A stretch of 64,000 bases of DNA from AR5 sp041497115 (GCA_041497115.1 JBGQFW010000013.1:1-64000), one strand, 5' to 3'. Numbered from the stretch's first letter, positions 51,001-58,350 are shown. Program-made: numbers and translations. Notes: a model not told the origin generated them from the sequence alone.

Positions 51001-51344
51001 GTGGCAGTGTAGGCGCGCGACTCGCGGATCGCCTCGCCGCTCACGGTGCGCGGCAGCCGCCCCATCCGGCGGGCGACCTCCTCGAGGATCGGATAGCTCT
51101 TGATGAGGTTGGCCTGCGTCTCGATGTTGTCGGCGGTGTTGTAGGAGAGGACCTCCACCAGCAGGCCGGTGAGCGCCATCGACTGCTCGAACTTCACGGC
51201 GGCGGTGGCCTGGTAGTCCGGCACCTTCTGGCGGGCGATGAGGAAGCTGAAGAACATCGTCAGGCCGACGCAGACGAAGATCGTCAGCCGCCGGCGGCGG
51301 ACGATCAGCCAGTAGTCGCGAAGGTTCATCTCGTACTGCGCCAT
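48030..51344 (-). CDS. Wzc/BY-kinase-like chain-length regulator with C-terminal TM, Pro/Ala linker and SPOR-like repeats
   Basis: The 1104-residue protein has a Wzz domain with TM at 19-38, GNVR-type coiled coils (170-375), TM at 396-416, then a kinase-like ATPase: Walker A PTLQEGKTT (K520), Walker A' region VGANMRRP (542-548) and Walker B VVLIDTPP (635-642). A tyrosine cluster (YTYTHYYTHYY, 702-712) would end a normal BY-kinase. Here an extension follows: a third TM at 779-800, a Pro/Ala-rich linker (823-955), and two SPOR-like segments (956-1028, 1045-1104), predicted periplasmic. Both Asp of the usual Walker A' D-x-D are replaced (Gly542, Asn544), so kinase activity is doubtful. Confidence 0.92.
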   Translation of the reverse strand: MAQYEMNLRDYWLIVRRRRLTIFVCVGLTMFFSFLIARQKVPDYQATAAVKFEQSMALTGLLVEVLSYNTADNIETQANLIKSYPILEEVARRMGRLPRTVSGEAIRESRAYTATLESLGAKLRTNRVGGTSILEVIATSTNPLEARDLANTVAEVYRDYNKANRNLRIVEARKFIEAQLKEVDGRVRRAEEEVWAFRDANRIISPGAESSMLLSLFTQVRGDIEKARQQRIELEQVQARLERTDPASVTERVYVDTQNPAVLRLLATQTDLILERSNLALEVTDRHPRLQAIDDRLREVRREMRREVAAQIALLRNREEILGRQMGELLQRNREVPAVELSLQRLQRDAKVNDDLLTLLKTRHQEALIKESEGVEEVTIIRPATEPGAPVGSGVLNTIMVGALLGFVLGLGLAFLQETLDTSIGTIEDIESYLGVPVLGTIPHIDPREAMQRLVERRPALAQTDPEALRNHALLITHFDPKSPVAEAYRTLRTHVQFARQDHGGGKVLVVTSPTLQEGKTTTIVNLALTMAQSGQKTLLVGANMRRPSIYRFFGIEREPGLSDILVGNARWRDCIRTVADILMGRFEMEDIMASPGLDNLHIIEAGPIPANPSELLSTSALAQFLREVSAEYDVVLIDTPPVLPVTDSAIVAAQADGVLLVYQAGKVGRLVLKRAKSHLESSRAKVWGVVLNDVQAEVSGYTYTHYYTHYYGEETPAAGEGGAVSRAWDAVRSRIGLGGGAAATTAPIPAREIETVTAASLAGEADDARPRRGRSRHVGLALVLLLVLAAAGGGLAAWQFGLLAPAQRKLDLLRERLGIGPRATTPSSRPPAPPAKPAVPSTKPVTPPAPPAAPATPRPTAAVPVPVTPAPATVTPAPAAVAPAPPAPAAAAPAPKASVPPAAAPVAPTPAPTPPAASVPAPRTSPAPAPPAPPKASAPAKAPAVAAAPPAAAPHFTLEIGPFSTAAAAEVVERRLTEAGFQTVRSRPQTGPGVYAVLLERVPGAAEAQALVGALREQGFGEAVIVRPDPPVIRVGEPLLLRRAVELAERLRAQGYQVRVAAQPGEATAYTIRHGNFPARPEAQARAEELGRLGLTPQVIQVR

Positions 51345-52427
51345 CTAGCGGCCACCCTCCGTCACGGGTCCCGTGATGTACAGGAACGGAGCCTCCGAGA
51401 GATCGATCATCTTGGGTGCCGGCAGCCGGTGCCCCTTCGAGTCGGCCATGATCTCCACGCGCGGGCGCAGCGGATGGTTGCGGTTGACCGCCACCACCCG
51501 TCCGATCTCCTCGGTGTTGAGCCGCACGACGGTGCCGGGCGGGAAGACCGAGATCTCCGACAGCAGCGCCTTGACCAGCGCGGTGGGAAACGCCTCGTGG
51601 CGCGACTTGACGATCTCGCGCACCGCCTCGTGCGGGCGCAGCCGCGGCCGCGCGGTGGCCGGGACGGTGAGGCCGGCGTACAGGTCGGCCAGCCCGAGGA
51701 TCTTCGCGTCGGGATCCACGGCGGCGCCGGTGAGCCCCTGCGGGAAGCCCTGCCCCTGCTCGCGCTCGTGGTGCTCGAGCACGGCCTCCACGATGCGGTC
51801 GTCGGGCGCGCCCCAGCGGCGCACCATCTCCGCCGACAGCCGCGGGTGCGAGCGATAGGCGGCCAGCTCCTCGCCGGCCAGCGCGTCGGCGCGACGCAGG
51901 ATCGTCTCGGGCATCTGCCAGAGCCCGACGTCGATGAGCGCGCCGGCCATGCCGAGCGTGACCAGCCGGCCCCGGTCGTAGCCGCTGTTGGCGGCGATGC
52001 GGACCGCCATCACGGCCACGCGCGCCTGGTGGAAGGCGAGGTAGTCCACGCCGGGCGGCGCCGCCGGATTGTTGGCGACCCAGAAGACGTCGGAGGACGC
52101 CTCCAGCGAGACGACCACGCGCTCGAGCACCGCCGCCAGCCGCGCCCACGGGAACTCGCCGCCGCCGCGGACGAGATTGCGTACCTCGAGGAGGATGTCC
52201 TGCAGCTCGCCGAAGAGGCGCTGGGTGTCCTCGGCGGCGGCGACGGCCGGCGCGGGCGCGGGCGCCGCCGGCGCGGGAGGCTCGTACGCGGGGCGCGGTG
52301 GCGGCGGCGGAGCCGGCGGCTCGGCGGCCTTGGCGGGCGGCGCCGGCTCGGGCGCGCGCTCGGCCGGCCGCGGGGCGGCGGCGGTGGGCCGTCCCTGGCC
52401 GCGGACGAGGTCGCTCATGCGGACCAT
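51345..52427 (-). CDS. HD-GYP-related domain protein with degenerate active site
   Basis: The 360-residue protein has a Pro/Ala-rich N-terminus (10-65), a helical segment, and an HD-GYP-like domain from about 125 to 270. The HD dyad position reads ALIDVGLW (His to Ile at 165), so cyclic-di-GMP hydrolysis is unlikely. It keeps YRSHPRLSAEMV, EHHEREQG and GFP in place of GYP. The C-terminal 80 residues (VRLNTEEIGRVVAVNRNHPL) resemble the extra module of other HD-GYP proteins. It may bind cyclic-di-GMP as a receptor. It sits between the ATPase and the chain-length regulator genes, with adjacent or 1-bp junctions. Confidence 0.85.
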   Translation of the reverse strand: MVRMSDLVRGQGRPTAAAPRPAERAPEPAPPAKAAEPPAPPPPPRPAYEPPAPAAPAPAPAVAAAEDTQRLFGELQDILLEVRNLVRGGGEFPWARLAAVLERVVVSLEASSDVFWVANNPAAPPGVDYLAFHQARVAVMAVRIAANSGYDRGRLVTLGMAGALIDVGLWQMPETILRRADALAGEELAAYRSHPRLSAEMVRRWGAPDDRIVEAVLEHHEREQGQGFPQGLTGAAVDPDAKILGLADLYAGLTVPATARPRLRPHEAVREIVKSRHEAFPTALVKALLSEISVFPPGTVVRLNTEEIGRVVAVNRNHPLRPRVEIMADSKGHRLPAPKMIDLSEAPFLYITGPVTEGGR

Positions 52428-53233
52428 CAGGAAACGCCCACCATGTCCTTGATGACCTCGGCGACCGTCTTCTCGCCGATCTCCTTGGCCCGCTTGGTGT
52501 AGCCGACCAGCAGCGCCACGTCGCACAGGTTGTTGATCTCCCGCGGCGTGCCGCGGGTGAAGTCGAAGATCAGCTTGATCGCCTCGTCGGTGAAGATCGG
52601 CGCCACCCGGCCGGCCATCTTGAGGCGATGGGCGATGTAGTTCGCGGTGTGGGTGGCGTCCAGCGTGTTGAGGTGGTAGCGGATGCTGATGCGCTGGTCG
52701 AGGTGCTTGAGCCGCCGCACCTTGGCCGAGAGCTCCGGCGAGCCGATCAGGAGAATTGTCACCAGGAAGCGGTCGTCGGTCTGGAAGTTCATCAGCAGGC
52801 GCAGCTCCTCGAACACGGCGTCGTCGTCGATGAGCTGGGCCTCGTCCACGATCACCACGGTGTCGCGCCCCTCGCGGAAGTTGCGGAAGAACACGTCGTA
52901 GAGCTGGTGCAGGAGCTCGGGCTTGTTCTTCTCGGCCGTCTCCTGCCCGAGCTGGTAGAGCGTCTCCCGCAGGAAATCGACGGCGTTCCAGCTCGGGTTG
53001 GTCAGCAGGCCGATCTCGTACCGCTCGGCCTCCAGCCGCTGGATCAGCGCCCGCGACAGCGTCGTCTTGCCACAGCCGTACTCGCCGGTGAGCATCCCGC
53101 ACCCCTTGCGGTGGCGCACGGTGTAGACGAGGCGGACCAGCGCCTCCTCGTGCTCGGGCGAGAGGTAGAAGAACTTCGGGTTCGGCGAGTTGTCGAACGG
53201 TGGCTCGGTCAGCTGCCAGTACGCTTCGTACAT
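52427..53233 (-). CDS. ExeA/MshM-like AAA ATPase of polysaccharide locus
   Basis: The 268-residue AAA protein begins MYEAYWQLTEPPFDNSPNPK, followed by a Walker A GEYGCGKTT (50-58) and Walker B VVIVDEAQLI. This is the ExeA-like group found in exosortase-associated EPS loci and type II secretion/MSHA systems. It probably drives a peptidoglycan- or export-related step. The start is ATG 53233, one base after the previous stop. Next to a Wza-like exporter it fits an envelope-assembly role. Confidence 0.92.
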   Translation of the reverse strand: MYEAYWQLTEPPFDNSPNPKFFYLSPEHEEALVRLVYTVRHRKGCGMLTGEYGCGKTTLSRALIQRLEAERYEIGLLTNPSWNAVDFLRETLYQLGQETAEKNKPELLHQLYDVFFRNFREGRDTVVIVDEAQLIDDDAVFEELRLLMNFQTDDRFLVTILLIGSPELSAKVRRLKHLDQRISIRYHLNTLDATHTANYIAHRLKMAGRVAPIFTDEAIKLIFDFTRGTPREINNLCDVALLVGYTKRAKEIGEKTVAEVIKDMVGVS

Positions 53234-53234
53234 G

Positions 53235-54851
53235 TTAGAGACCGCCGCTGCTGCTGCTCGTCTTCACCGGGCCGTTGAACAGGATGAAGATGCCGGTGTA
53301 GGCGGTGACCAGGCTGGCGATCGTCTGGGCGATCAGCAGGTAGTCCTGATACCACTTCACCGCCACCTCGGGCACCGTCACCACCGCGCCCGCTTCCAGC
53401 GGCGGCGCGTCCGCCATGGCGTAGGTGCGGCCGTTGCGGAACGTCACCGTGGTGTTGGTGAGCTTGGCCCGGGTGCTGGGGCCGCCGGCCAGCGACAGAT
53501 ATTCGCGCGGCGTGAGATCGGGGCGGTAGTCCTGCGCGCCCGGCGACTTCACCTCGCCGACGACGTAGACCTTGTCCTCGATCACCGGCAGCGTCAGGAC
53601 GTCGCCGTTCTGCAGCAGCACGTTCTGGCTCTCGTCCTTGGTGACCAGCAGCCCCTCGAGGTCGATCGGCACCCGCTGGCGCGGCCCGCTGGCGCCGGAG
53701 CGGTCGATGAAGGCCAGGTGCAGGTCGGCGTAGGCGGCGGCCCCGCCCGCCTTAACCACCACGTCGCGGACGCGCTCGCCCTGGGCCAGCTCGAAGCGCT
53801 GCACGATCGTCGCCTTGCCGGCGGTCGTCGTCTTGCTGCTGTCGGCCACGCCCACGAAGGCGCCCCGGACCTCGACGACGTCCTGGAGCACGCTCAGCGG
53901 CGGCACGAACAGCGTGTCGCCGGGGGCGAGCGGCACGTCGGCCGGCGCGGTCAGCGCCGTGCGGAGGTCCACCGAGACCGTCTCCTTGCGGCCGTCGGCG
54001 CCGATGCGGGTGAGCCGCGCGTCGGAGCCGGCGCCGCCGGGGGCCAGCCCGCCGGTGAGGTCGAGGATCTCGCGCAGCGAGGCGTCGGGGCCGAGCTCGT
54101 ACTCGCCGGGACGCCGGACCGCGCCGGACAACGTGACGGCGGCCTCCCGCGCCGGCACGTACACGCGCATGTTGTCGCTCACGTACGGGTTCTGGCTCAG
54201 GTCGCCGCGCAGCTCGAAGCGCAGCAGGTCCACCACCTGCGTGGTCCCGCCGCCGGTGACCTGCACGTGGCGGGCGCTGCCGCGCGCCGTGATGCCGCCG
54301 GCGTTGAGGACCAGCTCGTGCAGCCGCTGGGTGGCCTGGGCCGGCACCGTGCCGGGCCGCTCGACCTCGCCGGCGACCGTGACGTCGAAGACCCGCGGCG
54401 CGCTGACCGAGATGCTCACGTCGGCGAAGCGGAAGAGCGACCGGGCCCGCTCGCTGATCCGGCGGTTGGCCTGGAGCAGCGTCAACCCGCCGACCTCGAT
54501 CGAGCCGAGGGGCGGAATGTTGACGCTGCCCTCGGGATCCACGATGACCTGCACGCGGCTGACGTCGAGGCGGCCGGCGACCTGCACGTCGAGCGTGTCG
54601 CCGTTGCCCAGGCGATAGTCCGGCCCCGCCACGTTGCGCAGGGGCAGCTGGAACGCCGGGAGGATGAGCGGGCGGGCGCCGGGCTGCGTGGGAAACGGCG
54701 TGGGCGGTGCCACGGGCGCCTGCGCTGCAGGCGGCGGCGCCTGCAGCGGCCCACTCGGCGCGGGCTGCTGGCCGACCACCAGGGAGGGTGCCAGAAGAGA
54801 CACGACGAGCATGAGACTTAACGCTCTACAAATCCGGCGCTTAACTCGCAC
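53235..54851 (-). CDS. polysaccharide export protein (Wza-like, SLBB domains)
   Basis: The 538-residue secreted protein has a signal peptide (RICRALSLMLVVSLLAPSLV), a Pro-rich linker, the Poly_export domain (YRLGNGDTLDVQVAGRLDVS), and two or three SLBB domains (VFDVTVAGEVERPGTVP, VTLSGAVRRPGEYELGPDAS, KVYVVGEVKSPGAQDYRP). A hydrophobic segment near the C-terminus (LLIAQTIASLVTAYTGIFIL) could insert in the membrane. The GTG at 54851 is preferred, because the predicted promoter (54876-54905) lies just upstream and longer frames would overlap it. It starts the polysaccharide operon. Confidence 0.9.
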   Translation of the reverse strand: MRVKRRICRALSLMLVVSLLAPSLVVGQQPAPSGPLQAPPPAAQAPVAPPTPFPTQPGARPLILPAFQLPLRNVAGPDYRLGNGDTLDVQVAGRLDVSRVQVIVDPEGSVNIPPLGSIEVGGLTLLQANRRISERARSLFRFADVSISVSAPRVFDVTVAGEVERPGTVPAQATQRLHELVLNAGGITARGSARHVQVTGGGTTQVVDLLRFELRGDLSQNPYVSDNMRVYVPAREAAVTLSGAVRRPGEYELGPDASLREILDLTGGLAPGGAGSDARLTRIGADGRKETVSVDLRTALTAPADVPLAPGDTLFVPPLSVLQDVVEVRGAFVGVADSSKTTTAGKATIVQRFELAQGERVRDVVVKAGGAAAYADLHLAFIDRSGASGPRQRVPIDLEGLLVTKDESQNVLLQNGDVLTLPVIEDKVYVVGEVKSPGAQDYRPDLTPREYLSLAGGPSTRAKLTNTTVTFRNGRTYAMADAPPLEAGAVVTVPEVAVKWYQDYLLIAQTIASLVTAYTGIFILFNGPVKTSSSSGGL

Positions 54852-54875
54852 TGGACGGATTCCGTGCAATGGCGT

Positions 54876-54905
54876 ATTGTCCCTTTTTCGCAACCGGAGC
54901 GTCAA
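54876..54905 (-). promoter_or_regulatory. sigma70-like promoter for the polysaccharide operon
   Basis: On the minus strand TTGACG (54905-54900) is followed after 18 bp by GACAAT (54881-54876). The predicted start lies about 17-20 nt before the Wza-like GTG (54851). The region is AT-rich compared with the window. Confidence 0.6.
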
Positions 54906-54963
54906 GGAAAAAGGCCCATTTTTTGCGAGGTTTGGCAATAGTTTCCACGCTGGTCATCGCCGC

Positions 54964-56151
54964 ATGACGCTCGGGGCGGCGCGTACCGTCCTCGTGGCCG
55001 GCCTGCTTTTCGCCTTGGCCGGCCTGGGTTTCGCAGTCTACGGCTGGACCCAGGCCTCGCGAACGCGGCCCCAGCCCTCGACCGCCGCCGCGCTGGGGGC
55101 CGCCGACGCGCTGCAGGGGGCGTTCGTCGCCGTCGCCGAGCGGCTTCGGCCGGCCGTGGTCAACATCGGCACCGTTCAAGTGTCCCACAGCCGCCGGACC
55201 CCGGTCCTCCCGGGCCCCGGCAGCGACGACCCGTTCTTCAAGGACTTCTTCGACCAGTTCTTCGGCCGCGGCGGTCCCGGGCGGCGCGAGGAGTTTCGCC
55301 AGCCCGGCCTGGGCTCGGGCGTGATCATCGACAAGCGCGGCTACGTGCTCACGAACTTCCACGTCATCCGCGGCGCCGACAGCGTGACGGTCAAGCTGCC
55401 CTCCAACCAGGAGTTCCAGGGGCGGATCGTCGGCACCGACGCCAAGACCGACCTCGCGGTCGTGAAGTTTCAGCCGGAGGGCGAGGTGCGGGTCGCGACG
55501 CTCGGCGACTCCGACAAGCTGCGGGTCGGCGAGTGGGCGATCGCGATCGGCAACCCGTTCGGGCTGGACCAGACGGTGACGGTCGGCGTCATCAGCGCCA
55601 CCGGCCGCGCCGACGTCGGGATCGCGACCTACGAGAACTTCATCCAGACCGACGCCTCGATCAACCCCGGCAACTCCGGCGGTCCCCTCGTCAACCTCCG
55701 CGGCGAGGTCATCGGCATCAACACGGCGATCGTCGTGACGGGCCAGGGCATCGGCTTCGCGATCCCCGCGAACATGGCCAAGCGGGTGACGTCACAGCTC
55801 ATCGATCGCGGCAAGGTGATGCGCGGCTGGATCGGCGTGTCGCTGGAGCCGCTCACGCGCGAGCTGGCGCAGTCGCTCGGGCTCGGCGACGCGCACGGCG
55901 CGGTGGTGGCGCGCGTGCATCCCGGCAGCCCGGCCGAGGCGGCGGGGCTGCAGCCGAACGACGTGATCGTGAAGTTCGGCGCCACCCCGGTCGACGATTA
56001 CCACCACCTGCAGCGCCTGTCCTCCGACGCCGAGCCCGGCGCCACGATCCCCCTCGAGATCGTCCGCAGCCGCCAGCACAAGACCATCCCCCTCAAGATC
56101 GCCGAATCCCCCGACTCCTCCCCCACCCCCACCTCCCCCCGCCTCCGCTGA
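54964..56151 (+). CDS. degQ: HtrA/DegQ-family serine protease with one PDZ domain
   Basis: The 395-residue protein has an N-terminal membrane anchor (TVLVAGLLFALAGLGFAVYG), a trypsin-like domain with catalytic His133 (LTNFHVI), Asp163 (KTDLAVVKF) and Ser238 (NPGNSGGPLVNL), and one PDZ domain (about 285-375, ending VDDYHHLQRL). It degrades or refolds damaged envelope proteins. FFKDFFDQFFG in the N-terminal region is the LA loop typical of the group. It diverges from the polysaccharide operon across about 110 bp. Confidence 0.92.
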   Translation: MTLGAARTVLVAGLLFALAGLGFAVYGWTQASRTRPQPSTAAALGAADALQGAFVAVAERLRPAVVNIGTVQVSHSRRTPVLPGPGSDDPFFKDFFDQFFGRGGPGRREEFRQPGLGSGVIIDKRGYVLTNFHVIRGADSVTVKLPSNQEFQGRIVGTDAKTDLAVVKFQPEGEVRVATLGDSDKLRVGEWAIAIGNPFGLDQTVTVGVISATGRADVGIATYENFIQTDASINPGNSGGPLVNLRGEVIGINTAIVVTGQGIGFAIPANMAKRVTSQLIDRGKVMRGWIGVSLEPLTRELAQSLGLGDAHGAVVARVHPGSPAEAAGLQPNDVIVKFGATPVDDYHHLQRLSSDAEPGATIPLEIVRSRQHKTIPLKIAESPDSSPTPTSPRLR

Positions 56152-56272
56152 CGATCAGCAGCGCCCGCCAACCCGAGACACCCGCGGTTGATAGCGCGCC
56201 CGAGATCGAGATGTACGGCCGTACGGCCACGATGAGTGAGCGCGCCCGATTTCGGGGTTACCGCCAACGGTA

Positions 56273-56422
56273 GGGCGTCGGGGCCGGAGGGGGGCGGGGG
56301 GCCGCCGACCCGTTTCACTCCCAACCCAGGCGGGAGCCGCCCCGAGTATGGAGGCGCAGACGCGACCTACGCCGCGCCGCTCATGGTCGCCGGCCCCCCG
56401 CCCCCTTCCGGCCCCGACGCCC
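56273..56422. repeat. 150-bp palindromic element with 38-bp near-perfect inverted arms
   Basis: The arms 56273-56310 and 56385-56422 are reverse complements apart from two mismatches, starting GGGCGTCGGGGCCGGA. A 74-bp centre separates them. The element fills most of the gap between the convergent protease and kinase-BON genes. It is MITE-like in shape, but no clear target-site duplication was found and no other copy in this window was recognised. It could also act as a bidirectional terminator. Nothing else is seen in the 277-bp gap 56152-56428. Confidence 0.7.
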
Positions 56423-56428
56423 GTGTAC

Positions 56429-57256
56429 TTACGCGACGAAGGGCGGAATCGGCGGAATCTCGACCTGCTGCGTGCGCACGTCGCGCACCCCGGGCACGCC
56501 GCGCGCGACCTCGACCGCCCGCTCGAGGGCGGTCGTCCCCTCGAGCGTCACGACGCCGTTGTGCGCCTCCACCGTGATGCGGTAGCGGCGCGTGTCGGCG
56601 TGGGTGGCCAGCGCCACCTGCACCCGCGAGGCCAGCGCCCGCGAGGCGATCGTCTGGCGGCCGGAGTCGCTGGTGGCCATCTCCGGGCGCCGGGCGAGCG
56701 TCTCCAGCATCTCCACGACCGCCTCGTTACGCAGCATCTCGGTGTTGACGATCAGCTCGTAGAGCATCGGGTCGGCGATGTCGACCTCGTAGAGGTAGCG
56801 CATCCGGCCGGCCTTCTCGGCGTCGTCGCGGCGCACGAACTCCGCGGCGGCGCGCTGGTTGGGGGTCTCGCCGGTCATGGACGCCACCCGCTTGATCCAC
56901 TGCTTCACGCGGTGCTCGAAGGGCCCGATCAGCCGCACGCGCAGCACGTGGGGCACGCCGCGCAGCAGCCACTGGCCGCCGCCGCGCAGCATCACGGCGT
57001 TGTCGAGCTCGGCCAGCTCGAGCAGCGTGGTTTGTAAGACCGTGATGTGATGGCGCGTCTCGGTGTCGAAGCGCTCGAAGAAGGTGGGCTTGGACTCCTC
57101 GAGGTGCGAGAGCTTGTCCTCGTCGAGCCCGTAGCGGCGCACTGCGTCCTGGAGCAGCTCCTGATCCACGTAGCGGTACCCGAGGCGCTGCGACAGCGCC
57201 ATGCCGATCTCAGGTCCGCCGGCCCCCTTCTGATGCGAGATGACGATGATGGCCAT
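56429..57256 (-). CDS. cytidylate kinase-like protein fused to a BON domain
   Basis: The 275-residue protein starts AIIVISHQKGAGGPEIGMAL, a variant of the P-loop found in the cytidylate_kin2 family, with the kinase-like fold to about residue 190 (NAVMLRGGGQWLLRGVPHVL). Residues 205-266 form a BON domain (VALATHADTRRYRITVEAHN, GVVTLEGTTALERAVEVAR). BON domains usually occur in periplasmic or membrane proteins, but no signal is present here. The 65-residue gene upstream ends 3 bp before this start, so the two are cotranscribed. Substrate unknown. Confidence 0.85.
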   Translation of the reverse strand: MAIIVISHQKGAGGPEIGMALSQRLGYRYVDQELLQDAVRRYGLDEDKLSHLEESKPTFFERFDTETRHHITVLQTTLLELAELDNAVMLRGGGQWLLRGVPHVLRVRLIGPFEHRVKQWIKRVASMTGETPNQRAAAEFVRRDDAEKAGRMRYLYEVDIADPMLYELIVNTEMLRNEAVVEMLETLARRPEMATSDSGRQTIASRALASRVQVALATHADTRRYRITVEAHNGVVTLEGTTALERAVEVARGVPGVRDVRTQQVEIPPIPPFVA

Positions 57257-57259
57257 GGC

Positions 57260-57457
57260 TCACCCCCGCCGGTATTTGTCCTTGAGCGAAGCTGGCGCGA
57301 TTGCGATCCGCTTCCCCGCCACGTCCTCCAGGATGTAGACCTCGTTCGTGAGCGATCCGCTGGCGAACACCTCGAAGACGTCCAGCGCGCTCTCCAGCGT
57401 GCTGCCCGGCCGCTCGGCCATCAGGCTCTCGACGGCCGCGCGGGCCAGTCTCGTCAT
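57260..57457 (-). CDS. small conserved hypothetical protein
   Basis: A 65-residue protein, MTRLARAAVESLMAERPGST through KDKYRRG. It has no recognised domain. A strong GGAGGAG lies upstream of the ATG at 57457, and the stop is 3 bp before the kinase-BON gene, supporting a genuine gene. A longer overlapping frame (57210-57482) is less likely because it lacks such a site. Confidence 0.65.
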   Translation of the reverse strand: MTRLARAAVESLMAERPGSTLESALDVFEVFASGSLTNEVYILEDVAGKRIAIAPASLKDKYRRG

Positions 57458-57531
57458 CCGTGCTCCTCCAGGGTGGCCGCAAGCCTACCCGACGGCCCCG
57501 CCGACCGCCAGCGGCCCGACAGCCCGGGCCG

Positions 57532-58248
57532 TCAGCCGGCCCGGCGCCCCTCGCCGCCCGGGCGGCCCTCGGCGGTGGCCCGCGTCAGCGGTGGGCGGGC
57601 CAGGTCCGGCACGAACGAGTACGCCGGCCACGGGCCCGTCGGCACCACCGCCACGCCCGTCGCGTGGGAGGCCACCGGCGCGATGCGGGCCAGGAACCCG
57701 GCGAGGTCCGCCCGGTCCACCAGGAACGCGATCGATGCCGCGACGTTGCCAACGCTCCCCGACGGGCGATACTGCCACTCGGCGACCCCGGCGCGCTCGA
57801 CCAGCGTATCGGCGAGCGCGGCGAGCTCGCCGGCGCCCGGCCCCGCCGGCGGGGCCTCCTCGGCGCGCCGGCGGCCGCCCAGCTGCGCGTCCACCGCGTG
57901 GTCCAGCCGCAGCAGCTTCACGCTCATCTCCACGCGGCCGCGCACCCCGTCGAGCGCCGCCGTCACCGCCGCCCGGCGCGCGGCCAGCCAGTCGCCGAGC
58001 GCGGCGGCGGGCACGCTGGAGCCGTAGCGGAACGGCACCAGGGCCGCCGCCTCGATGAGGGTGGCGACGATGTCCTGATGGACGGCCAGAGTGCGCGGGG
58101 TGGCGGGCGGGACGGCGTCGAGCAGGCTGCCGAGAACGACCACGTCGTGGACGCGGCGCGGGACGACGGAGCCATCGCCGAGACCGGTCGCCGGCGGGCG
58201 CCACGCGGCCGGGATCCGATCGACGATCGCGTAGAGGTAGAGGTTCAC
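57532..58248 (-). CDS. GvpL/GvpF-family protein
   Basis: The 238-residue protein begins VNLYLYAIVDRIPAAWRPPA from GTG 58248, with GGAGG 9 bp upstream. AVHQDIVATLIEAAALVPFR and YGSSVPAAALGDWL are typical of the gas vesicle protein L/F family, which helps assemble GvpA ribs. No GvpA or other gas vesicle gene lies nearby, so it is an orphan. It has its own good promoter (58291-58319). It could act outside gas vesicle assembly. Confidence 0.85.
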   Translation of the reverse strand: MNLYLYAIVDRIPAAWRPPATGLGDGSVVPRRVHDVVVLGSLLDAVPPATPRTLAVHQDIVATLIEAAALVPFRYGSSVPAAALGDWLAARRAAVTAALDGVRGRVEMSVKLLRLDHAVDAQLGGRRRAEEAPPAGPGAGELAALADTLVERAGVAEWQYRPSGSVGNVAASIAFLVDRADLAGFLARIAPVASHATGVAVVPTGPWPAYSFVPDLARPPLTRATAEGRPGGEGRRAG

Positions 58249-58290
58249 GCCGGCACGCCTCCCGGCTGCGGGGGTCTCGAGGTGGCCCCG

Positions 58291-58319
58291 AATGTAATCC
58301 GCGACCCCCGGCCGGTCAA
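58291..58319 (-). promoter_or_regulatory. sigma70-like promoter for the GvpL/F-family gene
   Basis: TTGACC (58319-58314) is followed after exactly 17 bp by TACATT (58296-58291) on the minus strand. The expected start is about 36 nt before the GTG at 58248. It lies divergent to the secreted-protein gene at 58351. Confidence 0.6.
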
Positions 58320-58350
58320 GGCCGCCCGGTGTGCCATAATCGAGCGCGTC

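Noticed and set aside
47958..52502. Very long plus-strand open frame (over 1500 codons) across the kinase and HD-GYP genes
   Set aside because: It is antisense to well-supported genes and reads as Arg/His/Gly/Asp-rich low-complexity sequence, the usual shadow of GC-rich coding DNA.
57210..57482. 90-residue minus-strand ORF overlapping the small gene 57260-57457
   Set aside because: No ribosome site and Arg/Gly-rich composition; the 65-residue frame has GGAGGAG and sits tightly before the kinase-BON gene.
57532..58248. Gas vesicle gene cluster
   Set aside because: Only a single GvpL/F-family gene is present; no gvpA or other partner is in the window.
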